17,993 bases of DNA from Chloroflexia bacterium (lineage in GTDB: Bacteria; Chloroflexota; Chloroflexia; Thermomicrobiales; UBA6265): positions 1 through 17,993 of the forward strand of contig JACCYK010000512.1 in NCBI GenBank assembly GCA_013696525.1, written 5' to 3'. This document shows, piece by piece, positions 1 through 7,507 of the stretch (positions within the stretch are counted from its first letter, which is position 1; each line of letters begins with the position of its first letter). The notes beneath the pieces were generated by a model that had not been told where the DNA came from, made no database searches, and saw nothing but the letters and a program-made list of their open reading frames with translations. Both the position numbers and the translations under genes were made by a program.

Positions 1-350
1 CCGCTGGCCTCGAGCGCGTCACCGCAACGCACGGTCGCGAAGTCGGCTAAGCCCGCCGCCGCGAGATTGGCTTCGGCTTCGGCGGCTCGTCGGGGGTCGA
101 TCTCGAAACCAAAGACATGGCCGCCAACCTCGCGGGCGGCAAGTGCGAGCCAGATCGTCGACACGCCGTTTGACGATCCAATCTCGAGGATGGACCATGC
201 CTCGACGGCCCGGGCCACCATGCAGAGAAACTGGCCGGTTTCGGGATCGACGTTGCGCTTTCGTTGCAAAGACGGTAGTCCCGCGGCACGTTCGGCCGCG
301 TCGATCGCATAGAGGCGATCCAAGACGGATCGGGCTTGGGGGCTCAACAT
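1..350 (-). CDS. Class I SAM-dependent O-methyltransferase (C-terminus cut by window edge)
   Basis: The first 116 codons of a methyltransferase can be read from an ATG at 348-350; the frame stays open to the window edge, so the C-terminal part is missing. A GGAGGA SD sits 4 bases before the ATG. The Rossmann-type SAM site is visible: motif I ILEIGSSNGVSTIWLALAA (about residues 54-72), then the acidic strand-end motif FGFEIDPRRA, where the acidic residue should bind the ribose of SAM. The short helical N-terminus is typical of the O-methyltransferase family 3 group, which methylates small hydroxylated molecules. The substrate cannot be told from what is visible. It starts 22 bases after the HAD phosphatase stop on the same strand, so the two are probably co-transcribed. 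The methyltransferase class is well supported; the O-methyl specificity is inference. Confidence 0.78.
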   Translation of the reverse strand, partial: MLSPQARSVLDRLYAIDAAERAAGLPSLQRKRNVDPETGQFLCMVARAVEAWSILEIGSSNGVSTIWLALAAREVGGHVFGFEIDPRRAAEAEANLAAAGLADFATVRCGDALEAS

Positions 351-372
351 GCGCTCCTCCGCCGGCCTGGAA

Positions 373-1248
373 TCAGTCATCGGCTCCCAGCGCGGCGCTG
401 AGAGTGAGAAGGTCGGAGACCACGAGGTCGGGCCGGATTGGGGCGTGGAGCAGCTCCTCGCGGGTAGAGACGCCGGTGAGGACGAGCACCGTGAGCATCC
501 CGGTTCGATGGCCGGCGACGATGTCGGTATCCAATCGATCGCCGATCATCACCGCCTCGCCGGCCGCCACGCCCATCCGATGCAGGCATTGGACCAACAG
601 CGGCGTCTCCGGCTTTCCGATCACGAGCGGAGTCTGCCCGGCGGCCGTGGCGACGGCGGCAACGATGCTGCCCGCGCCCGGCACCAAGCCAGTCTCGGTG
701 GGTAGCGTGGCGTCGGTGTTGGTGGCTATGAAGCGGGCGCCGCCGCGGATCGCGGCGGCGGCTTGCTTGAGTTTGTCATAGGTAAAGCCCACATCGAGGC
801 CGAGCACGACGGCGGCGGGCGGTTCTTCATCAAACTGGATCGGCCGGAAGGTAGTGCCGGCAAAGAGTTGCTCGCGCAGCGCCGGCATCCCGATCACGAA
901 CAGTCCCGCGTCGGCCGGCAGGGTTTCCACCAGGAAGTCCCTAGTAGCGAGGGCCGAGGTCAGGATTGCTTCCGGTGGCACATCGATCCCCATCGTCGCC
1001 AGCTTCATGACATAGCTCTCGGGCGTCGACATTGAGTTGTTCGTCGCCAGCATGACGTGGCGGCCACGGACGGCGAGCGCGTCGAGGATCTCGCTCACTC
1101 CCGGCAGCGGTTCATTGCCGAGGTAGAGCACGCCATCCATATCGAACACGAAACCACGAGCGTGGCGGAAGCGGTGCCATGCATCGGCGTCGGCCGCTGC
1201 AGGGACTATTGGTGGTTCCAGCGTGCCTCCTGGTTCAGGTGCCAACAT
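373..1248 (-). CDS. HAD-IIA family phosphatase (NagD / phosphoglycolate phosphatase-like)
   Basis: A 291-residue cytoplasmic phosphatase of the NagD/4-nitrophenylphosphatase type, the usual length for the family. Motif I is FDMDGVLYLG with the nucleophile at D36 and the acid/base at D38. Motif II is ATNNS near residue 70, motif III is the lysine of IGKPETPL (K212), and motif IV is MIGDRLDTDIVAG (D237, D242) for Mg2+. The C2-type cap lies between motifs II and III. The ATG at 1246-1248 is preferred because a GGGAG lies 10 bases upstream; a GTG at 1255-1257 would add three residues but sits only one base from that GGGAG. Family members dephosphorylate small metabolites such as phosphoglycolate, glycerol phosphate or UMP; the true substrate is unknown. 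It lies about 80 bases downstream of the DJ-1 gene and 22 bases before the methyltransferase. Confidence 0.9.
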   Translation of the reverse strand: MLAPEPGGTLEPPIVPAAADADAWHRFRHARGFVFDMDGVLYLGNEPLPGVSEILDALAVRGRHVMLATNNSMSTPESYVMKLATMGIDVPPEAILTSALATRDFLVETLPADAGLFVIGMPALREQLFAGTTFRPIQFDEEPPAAVVLGLDVGFTYDKLKQAAAAIRGGARFIATNTDATLPTETGLVPGAGSIVAAVATAAGQTPLVIGKPETPLLVQCLHRMGVAAGEAVMIGDRLDTDIVAGHRTGMLTVLVLTGVSTREELLHAPIRPDLVVSDLLTLSAALGADD

Positions 1249-1326
1249 CCCGGCCACGCTCCCGCATCGTTCGAGCTCGCGTCATTTGCGGCTCGATTCG
1301 ACCCTCGCCGCTAGTGTGCCGATCCG

Positions 1327-1851
1327 CTACGCTTCCAGTCCAATCGCTCGCGCGATCGCTTGGTTGAAAACCGGCAGATCCCGCGGCGTGCGGGAGGTAA
1401 TGAGGTTCTGATCTTCCACCAGGTCCCGGTCGACGTAGGTGCCGCCGGCGTTCGTGATGTCGTCGCGGATCTTGTTGACGCTGGTCAGCGTGCGGCCGTC
1501 CAGGACTTTGGCCGAGATCAACAGTTGGGGACCGTGGCAGATGGCCGCCACCGGCTTCCCTGATTCGATGAAGTCGCGGGTGAAGGCAACCGCCCCGTCG
1601 TCAATGCGTAGGTTTTCCGGGGCGCCGCCGCCAGGGATCACGAGCGCGTCAAACTCATCGGGCGACACCTTGTCGAAGGTGGTCGTCGCGTCGAGGGAGC
1701 CGCCCTTCTTGCCGGCGATCGTCCCGGTCTTGATCCCGATCACCGTGACATCCGCGCCCTTTGACTCAAGATAGTCCTTGGGATCGATCGCTTCCGAGTC
1801 CTCGAAATTCGGGGCCAGCACCATTGCTACCCGCTTCCGTAATTGCGCCAT
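1327..1851 (-). CDS. DJ-1/PfpI family protein (intracellular protease / deglycase-like)
   Basis: A 174-residue protein of the type I glutamine-amidotransferase-like DJ-1/PfpI superfamily, close to the PfpI/YhbO group. The nucleophile elbow reads VAAICHGPQLL with C105 followed by H106, and the conserved glutamate is in NFEDSE (E17). IPGGGAPENLR near residue 75 is also typical. Relatives have been described as proteases, deglycases or glyoxalases, so the reaction is uncertain; a stress-repair role is likely. The start at 1849-1851 is set by a strong GGAGG with 8 bases spacing. The frame runs 26 codons further upstream, but those codons lack an SD and overlap the likely promoter. It may be co-transcribed with the phosphatase, since I see no terminator in the roughly 75-base gap. 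Confidence 0.92.
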   Translation of the reverse strand: MAQLRKRVAMVLAPNFEDSEAIDPKDYLESKGADVTVIGIKTGTIAGKKGGSLDATTTFDKVSPDEFDALVIPGGGAPENLRIDDGAVAFTRDFIESGKPVAAICHGPQLLISAKVLDGRTLTSVNKIRDDITNAGGTYVDRDLVEDQNLITSRTPRDLPVFNQAIARAIGLEA

Positions 1852-1913
1852 GTTGATCGCCTCCATTTCCCATGATTCTTGCCCGGGCTCACCAATACCC
1901 TTGGCCATCACGG

Positions 1914-1919
1914 AGTATA
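1914..1919 (-). promoter_or_regulatory. Candidate -10 box (TATACT) for the DJ-1 gene
   Basis: On the minus strand TATACT lies about 60 bases before the DJ-1 start, in the 137-base gap after thrS. No convincing -35 box lies 16-18 bases upstream. It is supported by the -10 match and its position only. Confidence 0.35.
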
Positions 1920-1988
1920 CCGGCCGCACTGACCCCGGGGCAGGCGGGATGCTCCGTCGCGGGGTATCGATCGCGACCGCTCTGGTCC

Positions 1989-3800
1989 CTAGGCTTCAGT
2001 GCCGTCAAGATCACTCAGGGTAAGCGAGTGCGACGCGATACGCGGCTGGACGATCGCCAGGAAGTCGTCAATTGACATCGCTCCCAGGTCCGGTCCCGAT
2101 CGCGGCCGGACCGCGACCGCCCTCGCCACTTCCTCTCGCTTGCCGATGACCAGCATGTACGGCACTTTCTGCAATTGGGCATTGCGGATCTTGGCTTGCA
2201 TCCGGTCGCGGCTCGTATCGACCTCGACCCGGAGGCCGGCTCGCTCCAGTTGCCGTTTCACATCCTCGGCGGCCTCAATCTGACCGTCGGTGATCGGGAT
2301 GATGACCGCCTGGACCGGGGCCAGCCAGACCGGAAACGCGCCCGCGTAGTGCTCGATCAAGCCGCCGACGAAGCGCTCCATCGAGCCCAACAGCGTCCGG
2401 TGGATCATCGCCACCCGATGCCGCTCTCCATCCTCGGCGATGTAGTTGACGTCGAATCGCTCCGGTAGGTTGAAATCAACCTGAATCGTCGGTCCCGTCC
2501 ATTCCCGGCCCAGCGCGTCGACCCACTTAATGTCGATCTTCGGCCCGTAGAACGTGCCCTCGCCCTCGTCGATCTTGTACGACCAGCCTCGCTCCTGCAT
2601 CGCCCGGATGAGATCGGTCGTCGCCCGCTCCCAGACCTCGTCGCTGCCGATCGCTTTCGTGGGTCGCGTTGCCAAGTACGCTTGAAACTCGTAGCCAAAG
2701 ACGCCGGCCATGTGGATCGCGAAGTCGATGACGCTCCGCACCTCGTCGACGACCTGATCGACCGTGCAGAAGATGTGGGCGTCGTCCTGGGTGAAGCCCC
2801 GGACTCGCAGCATGCCGTGCAGCGTGCCGGATCGCTCGTAGCGGTAGACCGTGCCCAGCTCGGCAAATCGAATCGGCAGGTCACGATACGAATGGACCCG
2901 GCTCTTGTAGATCATGATGTGCCCGGGGCAGTTCATCGGCTTGAGGTAGTAGTCAACCTCCTCAATCGACATTGGGGCATACATGTTCTCACGAAATGTT
3001 TCGAGATGCCCCGAAATCTGGTAAATCTTCTCCGAAGCGATGTGTGGCGTGTTGACGAGGTCGTACCCGCGGGCAAGTTGCTCCTGCTGCTCGAATTGCT
3101 CGACCAGGTACCGAACCATCGCCCCCTTGGGATGCCAGAGAATGAGACCAGGGCCAATCTCTTCGCTGACCGAGAAGAGATCGAGCTCCCGGCCAAGACG
3201 CCGGTGATCGCGCCGTTGCGCCTCTTGCAGGCGCTCCAAGTGGGCATCCAGCTCATCTTGCGAACGCCAAGCCGTGCCGTAGATGCGTTGCAACATGGGG
3301 CGCTTCTCATCGCCCCGCCAATAGGCGCCGGCGATCGAGAGCAGCTTGAACGGCCCGATGTCTCCCGTGGTATCGACGTGCGGCCCCCGGCACAGGTCCA
3401 AGAACTCGCCCTGGCGGTAGGTCGTGATGATCTCGTCCGCCGGCAAGTCGCGGATCAGCTCGACCTTATAGGGATTCTCGGCAAAGATACGCAGCGCCTC
3501 GTCTCGCGAGACGACCTGGCGGGAAAACGGCTCTCGCCGGGCCTGATTCGACCGCATGCTTGATTCGATTGCTTCCAGATCATCTGGGGCCAACGGGCGT
3601 GGCAGGTCGAAGTCATAGTAGAACCCATGCTCGATCGCGGGGCCGATGCCGAACTTGGCGTCGGGGAACAGGTCTTGCACCGCTTCCGCCATCAGATGGG
3701 CGCAGGAGTGACGGAGCCGGGCTAACTCGTACGCCACGGCGTCCGTCGGTTCGACCGCGATGTCCATCGCTTCCAGATCCGAATTGTCCGCGTGGTCCAT
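1989..3800 (-). CDS. thrS: Threonyl-tRNA synthetase lacking the N-terminal TGS domain
   Basis: A class II synthetase of 603 residues that charges tRNA-Thr with threonine. The N2 editing domain comes first, with the HxxxH motif at H31/H35 and the editing cysteine in DLCRGPHVD (C137). The catalytic core follows, with zinc ligands C291 (MNCPGH), H342 (DDAHIF) and H467 (MIHRTLLG). Motif 2 is TVYRYERSGTLHGMLRVRGFT and motif 3 is GSMERFVGGLIEHY. The anticodon-binding domain spans about 495-590 (VWLAPVQAVIIP onward). E. coli ThrRS (642 residues) has a TGS domain of about 60 residues before the editing domain; here only about 25 unrelated residues precede it. The start at 3798-3800 has GGGAGG 8 bases upstream; starting further up would run into the riboswitch terminator. 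Expression is controlled by the T-box leader directly upstream. Confidence 0.98.
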   Translation of the reverse strand: MDHADNSDLEAMDIAVEPTDAVAYELARLRHSCAHLMAEAVQDLFPDAKFGIGPAIEHGFYYDFDLPRPLAPDDLEAIESSMRSNQARREPFSRQVVSRDEALRIFAENPYKVELIRDLPADEIITTYRQGEFLDLCRGPHVDTTGDIGPFKLLSIAGAYWRGDEKRPMLQRIYGTAWRSQDELDAHLERLQEAQRRDHRRLGRELDLFSVSEEIGPGLILWHPKGAMVRYLVEQFEQQEQLARGYDLVNTPHIASEKIYQISGHLETFRENMYAPMSIEEVDYYLKPMNCPGHIMIYKSRVHSYRDLPIRFAELGTVYRYERSGTLHGMLRVRGFTQDDAHIFCTVDQVVDEVRSVIDFAIHMAGVFGYEFQAYLATRPTKAIGSDEVWERATTDLIRAMQERGWSYKIDEGEGTFYGPKIDIKWVDALGREWTGPTIQVDFNLPERFDVNYIAEDGERHRVAMIHRTLLGSMERFVGGLIEHYAGAFPVWLAPVQAVIIPITDGQIEAAEDVKRQLERAGLRVEVDTSRDRMQAKIRNAQLQKVPYMLVIGKREEVARAVAVRPRSGPDLGAMSIDDFLAIVQPRIASHSLTLSDLDGTEA

Positions 3801-3840
3801 CGTTCGTCCTCCCGTCCCTGGTCGCCCGCTCGTGGGCAAC

Positions 3841-3881
3841 AAAAAAATCGATCGACACCCCCGCCAAGGGACGTTCGACCG
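3841..3881 (-). terminator. Intrinsic terminator of the thrS T-box leader
   Basis: On the minus strand the 5' arm CGGTCGAACGTCCC pairs with GGGGTGTCGATCG across a TTGGCG loop. This gives about 13 pairs, including a few G-U pairs and one bulged A, and is followed directly by ATTTTTTT. The 5' arm shares the ACGTCCC segment needed by the antiterminator, so the two folds exclude each other. It ends 40 bases before the thrS start codon. Confidence 0.88.
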
Positions 3882-4110
3882 ACGTGGTTCCACCCTCATT
3901 CCAATGCGACACGCGACCTAACGCGGGCCACATTGCTCAATCAGGCCGGTAACGGAGCCACCCGGGACACCCTAGTACCGAGACCTCGGGTCGCGGGTTC
4001 GAGTGCCGGCTCGAAGAAGGTTTTCCCCAAACGGACGCCGAATCGACCTTGCAGCGGTGGGTCAATCTCTCTGGCGGCTCCGGATTGGATACTCGTTCTC
4101 GTCATCGCCG
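3841..4110 (-). promoter_or_regulatory. T-box riboswitch (tRNA-Thr-sensing leader of thrS)
   Basis: The leader shows the conserved T-box elements in the right order on the minus strand. The AGTA motif of Stem I is at 4093-4090, the distal AGAGAGA bulge at 4072-4066, and the GCTGCAAGG apical motif at 4055-4047. The probable specifier codon ACC (Thr) is at 4021-4019. Stem III is at 3935-3902 (arms CAATG...CATTG). The T-box AGGGTGGAACCACG is at 3896-3883. The antiterminator folds as AGGG/CCCT and ACGT/ACGT around the 7-base bulge TGGAACC, whose TGGA can pair with the UCCA end of uncharged tRNA-Thr. A competing terminator follows. By established T-box logic, uncharged tRNA-Thr stabilises the antiterminator and turns on thrS. 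The 5' boundary is approximate, and the specifier is read from position and flanking pairing. Confidence 0.9.
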
Positions 4111-4130
4111 CTATTTCGTTGTGGTCGATA

Positions 4131-4159
4131 AGGATATGACGGACGCTACCAGACGTCAA
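4131..4159 (-). promoter_or_regulatory. Promoter of the thrS T-box transcript
   Basis: TTGACG (4159-4154) and TATCCT (4136-4131) are separated by exactly 17 bases, a near-consensus housekeeping promoter. The TGA stop of the upstream carboxypeptidase lies inside the -35 box. Transcription would start near 4124, giving a leader of about 320 bases before the thrS ATG. Confidence 0.82.
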
Positions 4160-5439
4160 ACCGCCGGATCCGATTCCCGGACCGTTCTTGGCCGCTTGCC
4201 GTCGATCCGTGGCCAGGCCAAACGCTTTGGCCTTGGCGGCAGTCCCGTGACCGGGCTCATTCTGGCGGCCGGCTGGCTAAACGTGAAGAGGGCGCGGCCA
4301 GCGAGGAGGACGGTGACGACCACGAATGCGCTAAGCAGTTGGAGGTTCGGACCCTGGTCGCCCTGCACCAGGAGCAGCGAGCCCGATCGCGTCCGTCGGT
4401 CGACCATCGCTTCGGATGCGGGTGCCGCGAGCCCAGCGGCGTTGGCGGATCCGGACGCGGGGGCGGGTCGCCCGATCGAGCCGCCGGAGGTTGCGATCCG
4501 GGCGATCAGCGCGGCGTCGGGGTCGCGATAGGAAACGACCTCACCGAGAATCGGCGCGTTCGCGGCGATACGGGCTTCCTTCTGCTCGAACGCATATTCA
4601 AGCAAAACACGATTGTCGTCGTACCAATCGTCGGGGTGGATCCCGTCCAGCGTGACCGAGATCATCGTGTTGCCATCGCGCCGGGCAACTTCGATCAAAC
4701 ACCAGCCCGCGTCGTAGTCGAAGCCGGTCTTGCCGCCAAGCAGGCTGGGGTACATTGTCATCAAGCGGTTATTGTTCCGGAGGTAGTAGCCGCCGGTGGC
4801 GGTGTCATGCTCCAGGGCCGAGATCAGCTCGACAAATCGTGGATATTGGACCGCGTACATCGTGAACACCGCGAGGTCGTGGGCGCTGCTGTAATGGTTG
4901 GGCACTCCCCAACCACTCGGGTTCATCAGGTTGGTATCGGCCAGGCCCATATCCCGGACCCGGACGTTTATCTTGTCAATGAACCGCTGCACCGCTTGCG
5001 GCGTGTCATCACCCGGCCGGGCGCCGAGGGAGCGGGCGATAGCATTGGCGGCGTCATTCCCGGATGGCAGCATTAAGCCGTAGAGCAAGTCTTCCAACGT
5101 AAAGGACTCACCGGCCGTGAAGCCCATCATGCTGTTGTCCGGGCTCACCAAGTCGTCCGCGGTGGTTGTGATCAGGACGTCGGGGGCGGCGGATTCGATC
5201 GCCTCGATCGCGGTAAACACCTTGGTCAGGCTCGCCATCGCCACCTGGTCGCGAGCGCCGCGTTGGGCAAAAACCTCGCCGGTATCGGCGTCAATCACGA
5301 TGTATCGTTTTGAGTTGATCCGCAGCTCGGGGACTTCTTGGGCTGACGTTGGCATTGACAGGAGCGTGAGCAGTAGGATGATGACCGTCGCGACGACCGG
5401 CCCCACTGATCGATCCTGACGACGGCGGCATCCGCGCAT
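4156..5439 (-). CDS. D-alanyl-D-alanine carboxypeptidase, S11 family, with C-terminal membrane anchor
   Basis: A 427-residue secreted penicillin-binding protein of the DacA/PBP5 type, which trims the terminal D-Ala of peptidoglycan stem peptides. The N-terminus has a basic stretch then a hydrophobic signal segment (about 13-33). The three active-site motifs are S70-LT-K73, S126-G-N128 and K237-T-G239. After the catalytic domain come a Gly/Ala/Ser/Pro-rich linker (about 315-345) and a single hydrophobic helix (about 368-390, LLSAFVVVTVLLAGRALF), followed by a basic tail. This predicts an outward-facing enzyme held by a C-terminal transmembrane helix, unlike the amphipathic anchor of E. coli PBP5. 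The canonical PBP5-like C-terminal beta domain is not obvious. The ATG has only a weak GGGA SD, but it is the start that keeps the signal peptide. It has its own promoter. Confidence 0.93.
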   Translation of the reverse strand: MRGCRRRQDRSVGPVVATVIILLLTLLSMPTSAQEVPELRINSKRYIVIDADTGEVFAQRGARDQVAMASLTKVFTAIEAIESAAPDVLITTTADDLVSPDNSMMGFTAGESFTLEDLLYGLMLPSGNDAANAIARSLGARPGDDTPQAVQRFIDKINVRVRDMGLADTNLMNPSGWGVPNHYSSAHDLAVFTMYAVQYPRFVELISALEHDTATGGYYLRNNNRLMTMYPSLLGGKTGFDYDAGWCLIEVARRDGNTMISVTLDGIHPDDWYDDNRVLLEYAFEQKEARIAANAPILGEVVSYRDPDAALIARIATSGGSIGRPAPASGSANAAGLAAPASEAMVDRRTRSGSLLLVQGDQGPNLQLLSAFVVVTVLLAGRALFTFSQPAARMSPVTGLPPRPKRLAWPRIDGKRPRTVRESDPAV

Positions 5440-5798
5440 AAGTGGTCCCGAGCCCTCAATTGCTTGCCGCGGGTTTCGGCGACCGGTGCGCCAGCACCCT
5501 CGTGACGGCGCTCACGATCGTAGCGACTCGATGTGGTCGGCGTCAAGGCAAACTGAGACTCCACCTCAGTCCCGGCACTGGCTGACCCGCGTCCATGCGG
5601 ATGGCGCCGCGATCGCGACGTTTCGGCCCGGATCCGTGATACGCTCTCGGTTCCAGCGCGGGCGCGTGTTCGAAAAAGCGCCGACAACGATCTGTTCGGC
5701 CGGCTTGAGGCCGAGTGGGGGCTTGAATTGGAGCGACGCGGCGCGGCCGGCCGTCACGCGAGGAACGACCATTCAGTCTTGATCAGAGGGGAGGGGCG
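5440..5798. other. Divergent intergenic region
   Basis: This 359-base gap separates the carboxypeptidase (minus) from the aldolase operon (plus). It holds the carboxypeptidase promoter and a perfect inverted repeat ACTGAG/CTCAGT with a 7-base spacer at 5552-5570, just upstream of that promoter's -35. I found no convincing sigma-70-type promoter for the plus-strand operon; TTGAAT near 5724 has no matching -10. No coding frame or RNA gene is supported here. Confidence 0.5.
5517..5546 (-). promoter_or_regulatory. Promoter of the D-Ala-D-Ala carboxypeptidase gene
   Basis: TTGACG (5546-5541) and TACGAT (5522-5517) have an 18-base spacer on the minus strand, about 78 bases before the ATG. The -35 is a strong match. 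Confidence 0.65.
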
Positions 5799-6578
5799 AT
5801 GCGAACGAACCACGTCAAGCGGAAGCTCGCGGCCGGCGATGTCGCGCTCGGGACGATGGTGTTTGAGTTCGACTCGACGGGGATCGGACGGATCATCAAT
5901 CAGGCTGGCGCCGAGTTCGTCGTCTACGACATGGAGCATTCCGGCTGGAGCATCCAAACGATCCGAGCGCTGATGGCGACGACGAGAGCGGTCGACCTGG
6001 TGCCGCTGGTTCGGGTCCCGGCGACGCAGTATCACCTCATGTCGCGACCGCTCGATGTCGGCGCGATGGGGTTGATGATCCCGATGGTGGAGTCGGTCGA
6101 GCAAGCCAGGTTGATCGCGCAATCGGTGAAATATCCACCGGTGGGACGTCGTGGCTCGGCCTTCGGCTTCGCCCACGATGACTACGCGCCGGGTGACGTG
6201 ATGGAGAAAATGGCCAGCGCCAACGATGAGGTGCTCATCCTGGCCCAAATCGAAACCGCGGCCGGGGTCGATCACGTCGAGGAGATTGCCGGGGTGGACG
6301 GCATCGACGTCCTTTGGATCGGCCACTTTGATCTCAGTGTCTCACTCGGCGTGCCGGCCCAATTCGATCACCCGCTCTTCACGGCAGCGGTGGATCGCGT
6401 CATCGCGGCCGCCAAGACCGCCAACAAAACGGCCGGGATCATGACCGGCAACGTACAAACCGGTCGTGACCAAATTGCGCTGGGATTCCGGATGCTTGCC
6501 TATTCCGGTGACGTCATGATTTATGGTGACGGTCTGAAGCAGGGGATCGACGCCCTGCGGCAACCTCGAAAACTCTAG
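5799..6578 (+). CDS. HpcH/HpaI aldolase family protein
   Basis: A 259-residue class II (metal-dependent) aldolase of the HpcH/HpaI family, close to the usual length. The TIM-barrel landmarks are visible: YDMEHSGWS with the catalytic histidine H47, R72 in PLVRVP, the metal-binding glutamate E152 in AQIETAAGV, and the metal-binding aspartate D178 in WIGHFDLSVSLG. RRGSAFGFAHDDY near 120 matches the RG loop that shapes the substrate pocket. Family enzymes cleave 2-keto-4-hydroxy acids or related compounds reversibly; the real substrate is unknown. A GGGGAGGGG SD precedes the ATG. It is the first gene of a three-gene operon with a dehydrogenase (37 bases downstream) and a lactonase, so it probably does the final C-C cleavage of a sugar acid. 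A decarboxylating or lyase role is an alternative. Confidence 0.92.
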   Translation: MRTNHVKRKLAAGDVALGTMVFEFDSTGIGRIINQAGAEFVVYDMEHSGWSIQTIRALMATTRAVDLVPLVRVPATQYHLMSRPLDVGAMGLMIPMVESVEQARLIAQSVKYPPVGRRGSAFGFAHDDYAPGDVMEKMASANDEVLILAQIETAAGVDHVEEIAGVDGIDVLWIGHFDLSVSLGVPAQFDHPLFTAAVDRVIAAAKTANKTAGIMTGNVQTGRDQIALGFRMLAYSGDVMIYGDGLKQGIDALRQPRKL

Positions 6579-6615
6579 TCGCGGCATGCCTCTCCTCACT
6601 GGATCGGATTAGGCT

Positions 6616-7497
6616 ATGAACGTCGTAGTGGCGGGGCCCGGGCTGATGGGTGCTCAGATCGGAGCCGAATACGCCTTGGGCGGACATCGCGTGGTCTTCC
6701 TGGCGCGTGATGCGGCCCGAGCGAAGCCCAGGATTGCCGCCGCTTTCCAGCTTGCCAGTGGCCTCTCCGTGTATCCGCCTCCCGCGATTGCCGCCGCGCC
6801 GGATCGCGTGTCGATCGTTGCGGGTGTCGACGAGCTGGAACCGGACATCGATCTCGTGATTGAGTCCATCGCGGAGGAGTTGGCCGCGAAGGTCAAGATA
6901 CTGCGGTCCCTCGCGAACCGCCTGCCAGACGCGATCCTGGCCTCGAACACCTCCTCGCTCAGCATCACCGAGATCGGCGAGGGCGCCGGGGCGCCGGGGA
7001 GGATGATTGGCACTCACTATTGGAACCCGCCGCTGTTGGTGCCGCTGGTCGAGGTGATCCGTACCGATCGCACCGATCCGGCGATCGTGACGCTCATGAC
7101 CCGAACCCTGACCGATCTCGGCAAGCGGCCGATCCTCGCCGAGCGAGACGTGCCGGGGTTCATTTGGAATCGAATGCAGCTGGCGCTCCTCCGCGAGGCG
7201 GTCTGGCTGGCCGAGAACGGCGTGGCGTCACCGGAAGCAATCGACCAGGTCGTGCGTGAGGGGCTGGCCCGCCGCTGGCGCTACACGGGACCGTTTCAGA
7301 CCGCCGCGCTCGGCGGCGCGGCGACCTTCGAGCGGATCGCGGAAAACCTCTGGCCGGTACTGTCCAACGCCGATCAACTCGCGGGCTTGCGGCGCTGGCT
7401 GAATGAAGACTCCGACGAGCTGGGAAGAATTCGCGAGCAGCGCGATACGGGCCTGCGGGATGACCTCCGGCGTGACCAGGACCGCGCCGCACCATAA
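6616..7497 (+). CDS. 3-hydroxyacyl-CoA dehydrogenase-like NAD-dependent dehydrogenase
   Basis: A 293-residue two-domain dehydrogenase. The Rossmann nucleotide site GPGLMG is at 7-12, DLVIESIAEELAAK at about 79-92, ASNTSSLSITEI at 109-120, and the catalytic histidine is H134 in GTHYWNPPLLVPLVEVI. The C-terminal helical domain carries DVPGFIWNRMQLALLREA. These features place it in the 3HCDH/L-gulonate 3-dehydrogenase superfamily, which oxidises 3-hydroxy groups using NAD+. The operon contains no thiolase or enoyl-CoA hydratase, so I infer a sugar-acid substrate rather than an acyl-CoA. Its SD is weak (AGG about 3 bases before the ATG). It ends 10 bases before the lactonase start. It differs from the apnO-type oxidoisomerase of known apionate pathways as far as I can judge from memory. 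Confidence 0.88.
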   Translation: MNVVVAGPGLMGAQIGAEYALGGHRVVFLARDAARAKPRIAAAFQLASGLSVYPPPAIAAAPDRVSIVAGVDELEPDIDLVIESIAEELAAKVKILRSLANRLPDAILASNTSSLSITEIGEGAGAPGRMIGTHYWNPPLLVPLVEVIRTDRTDPAIVTLMTRTLTDLGKRPILAERDVPGFIWNRMQLALLREAVWLAENGVASPEAIDQVVREGLARRWRYTGPFQTAALGGAATFERIAENLWPVLSNADQLAGLRRWLNEDSDELGRIREQRDTGLRDDLRRDQDRAAP

Positions 7498-7507
7498 GGG
7501 GAAAACG

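Noticed and set aside
143..781. 212-codon plus-strand frame over the methyltransferase and phosphatase
   Set aside because: It spans two genes with clear motifs on the other strand; Arg/Ser/Pro-rich shadow composition.
1929..1988. Hairpin GTCGCG/CGCGAC after thrS as an intrinsic terminator
   Set aside because: Only a 6-bp stem with a 10-base loop and no T run follows. Too weak to list.
2682..3563. 293-codon plus-strand frame opposite thrS
   Set aside because: Antisense to a strongly conserved synthetase core; the composition is typical of high-GC shadows, with no domain seen.
5720..5760. TTGAAT as the -35 of the aldolase operon promoter
   Set aside because: Nothing like a -10 lies 16-18 bases downstream (GC-only sequence).
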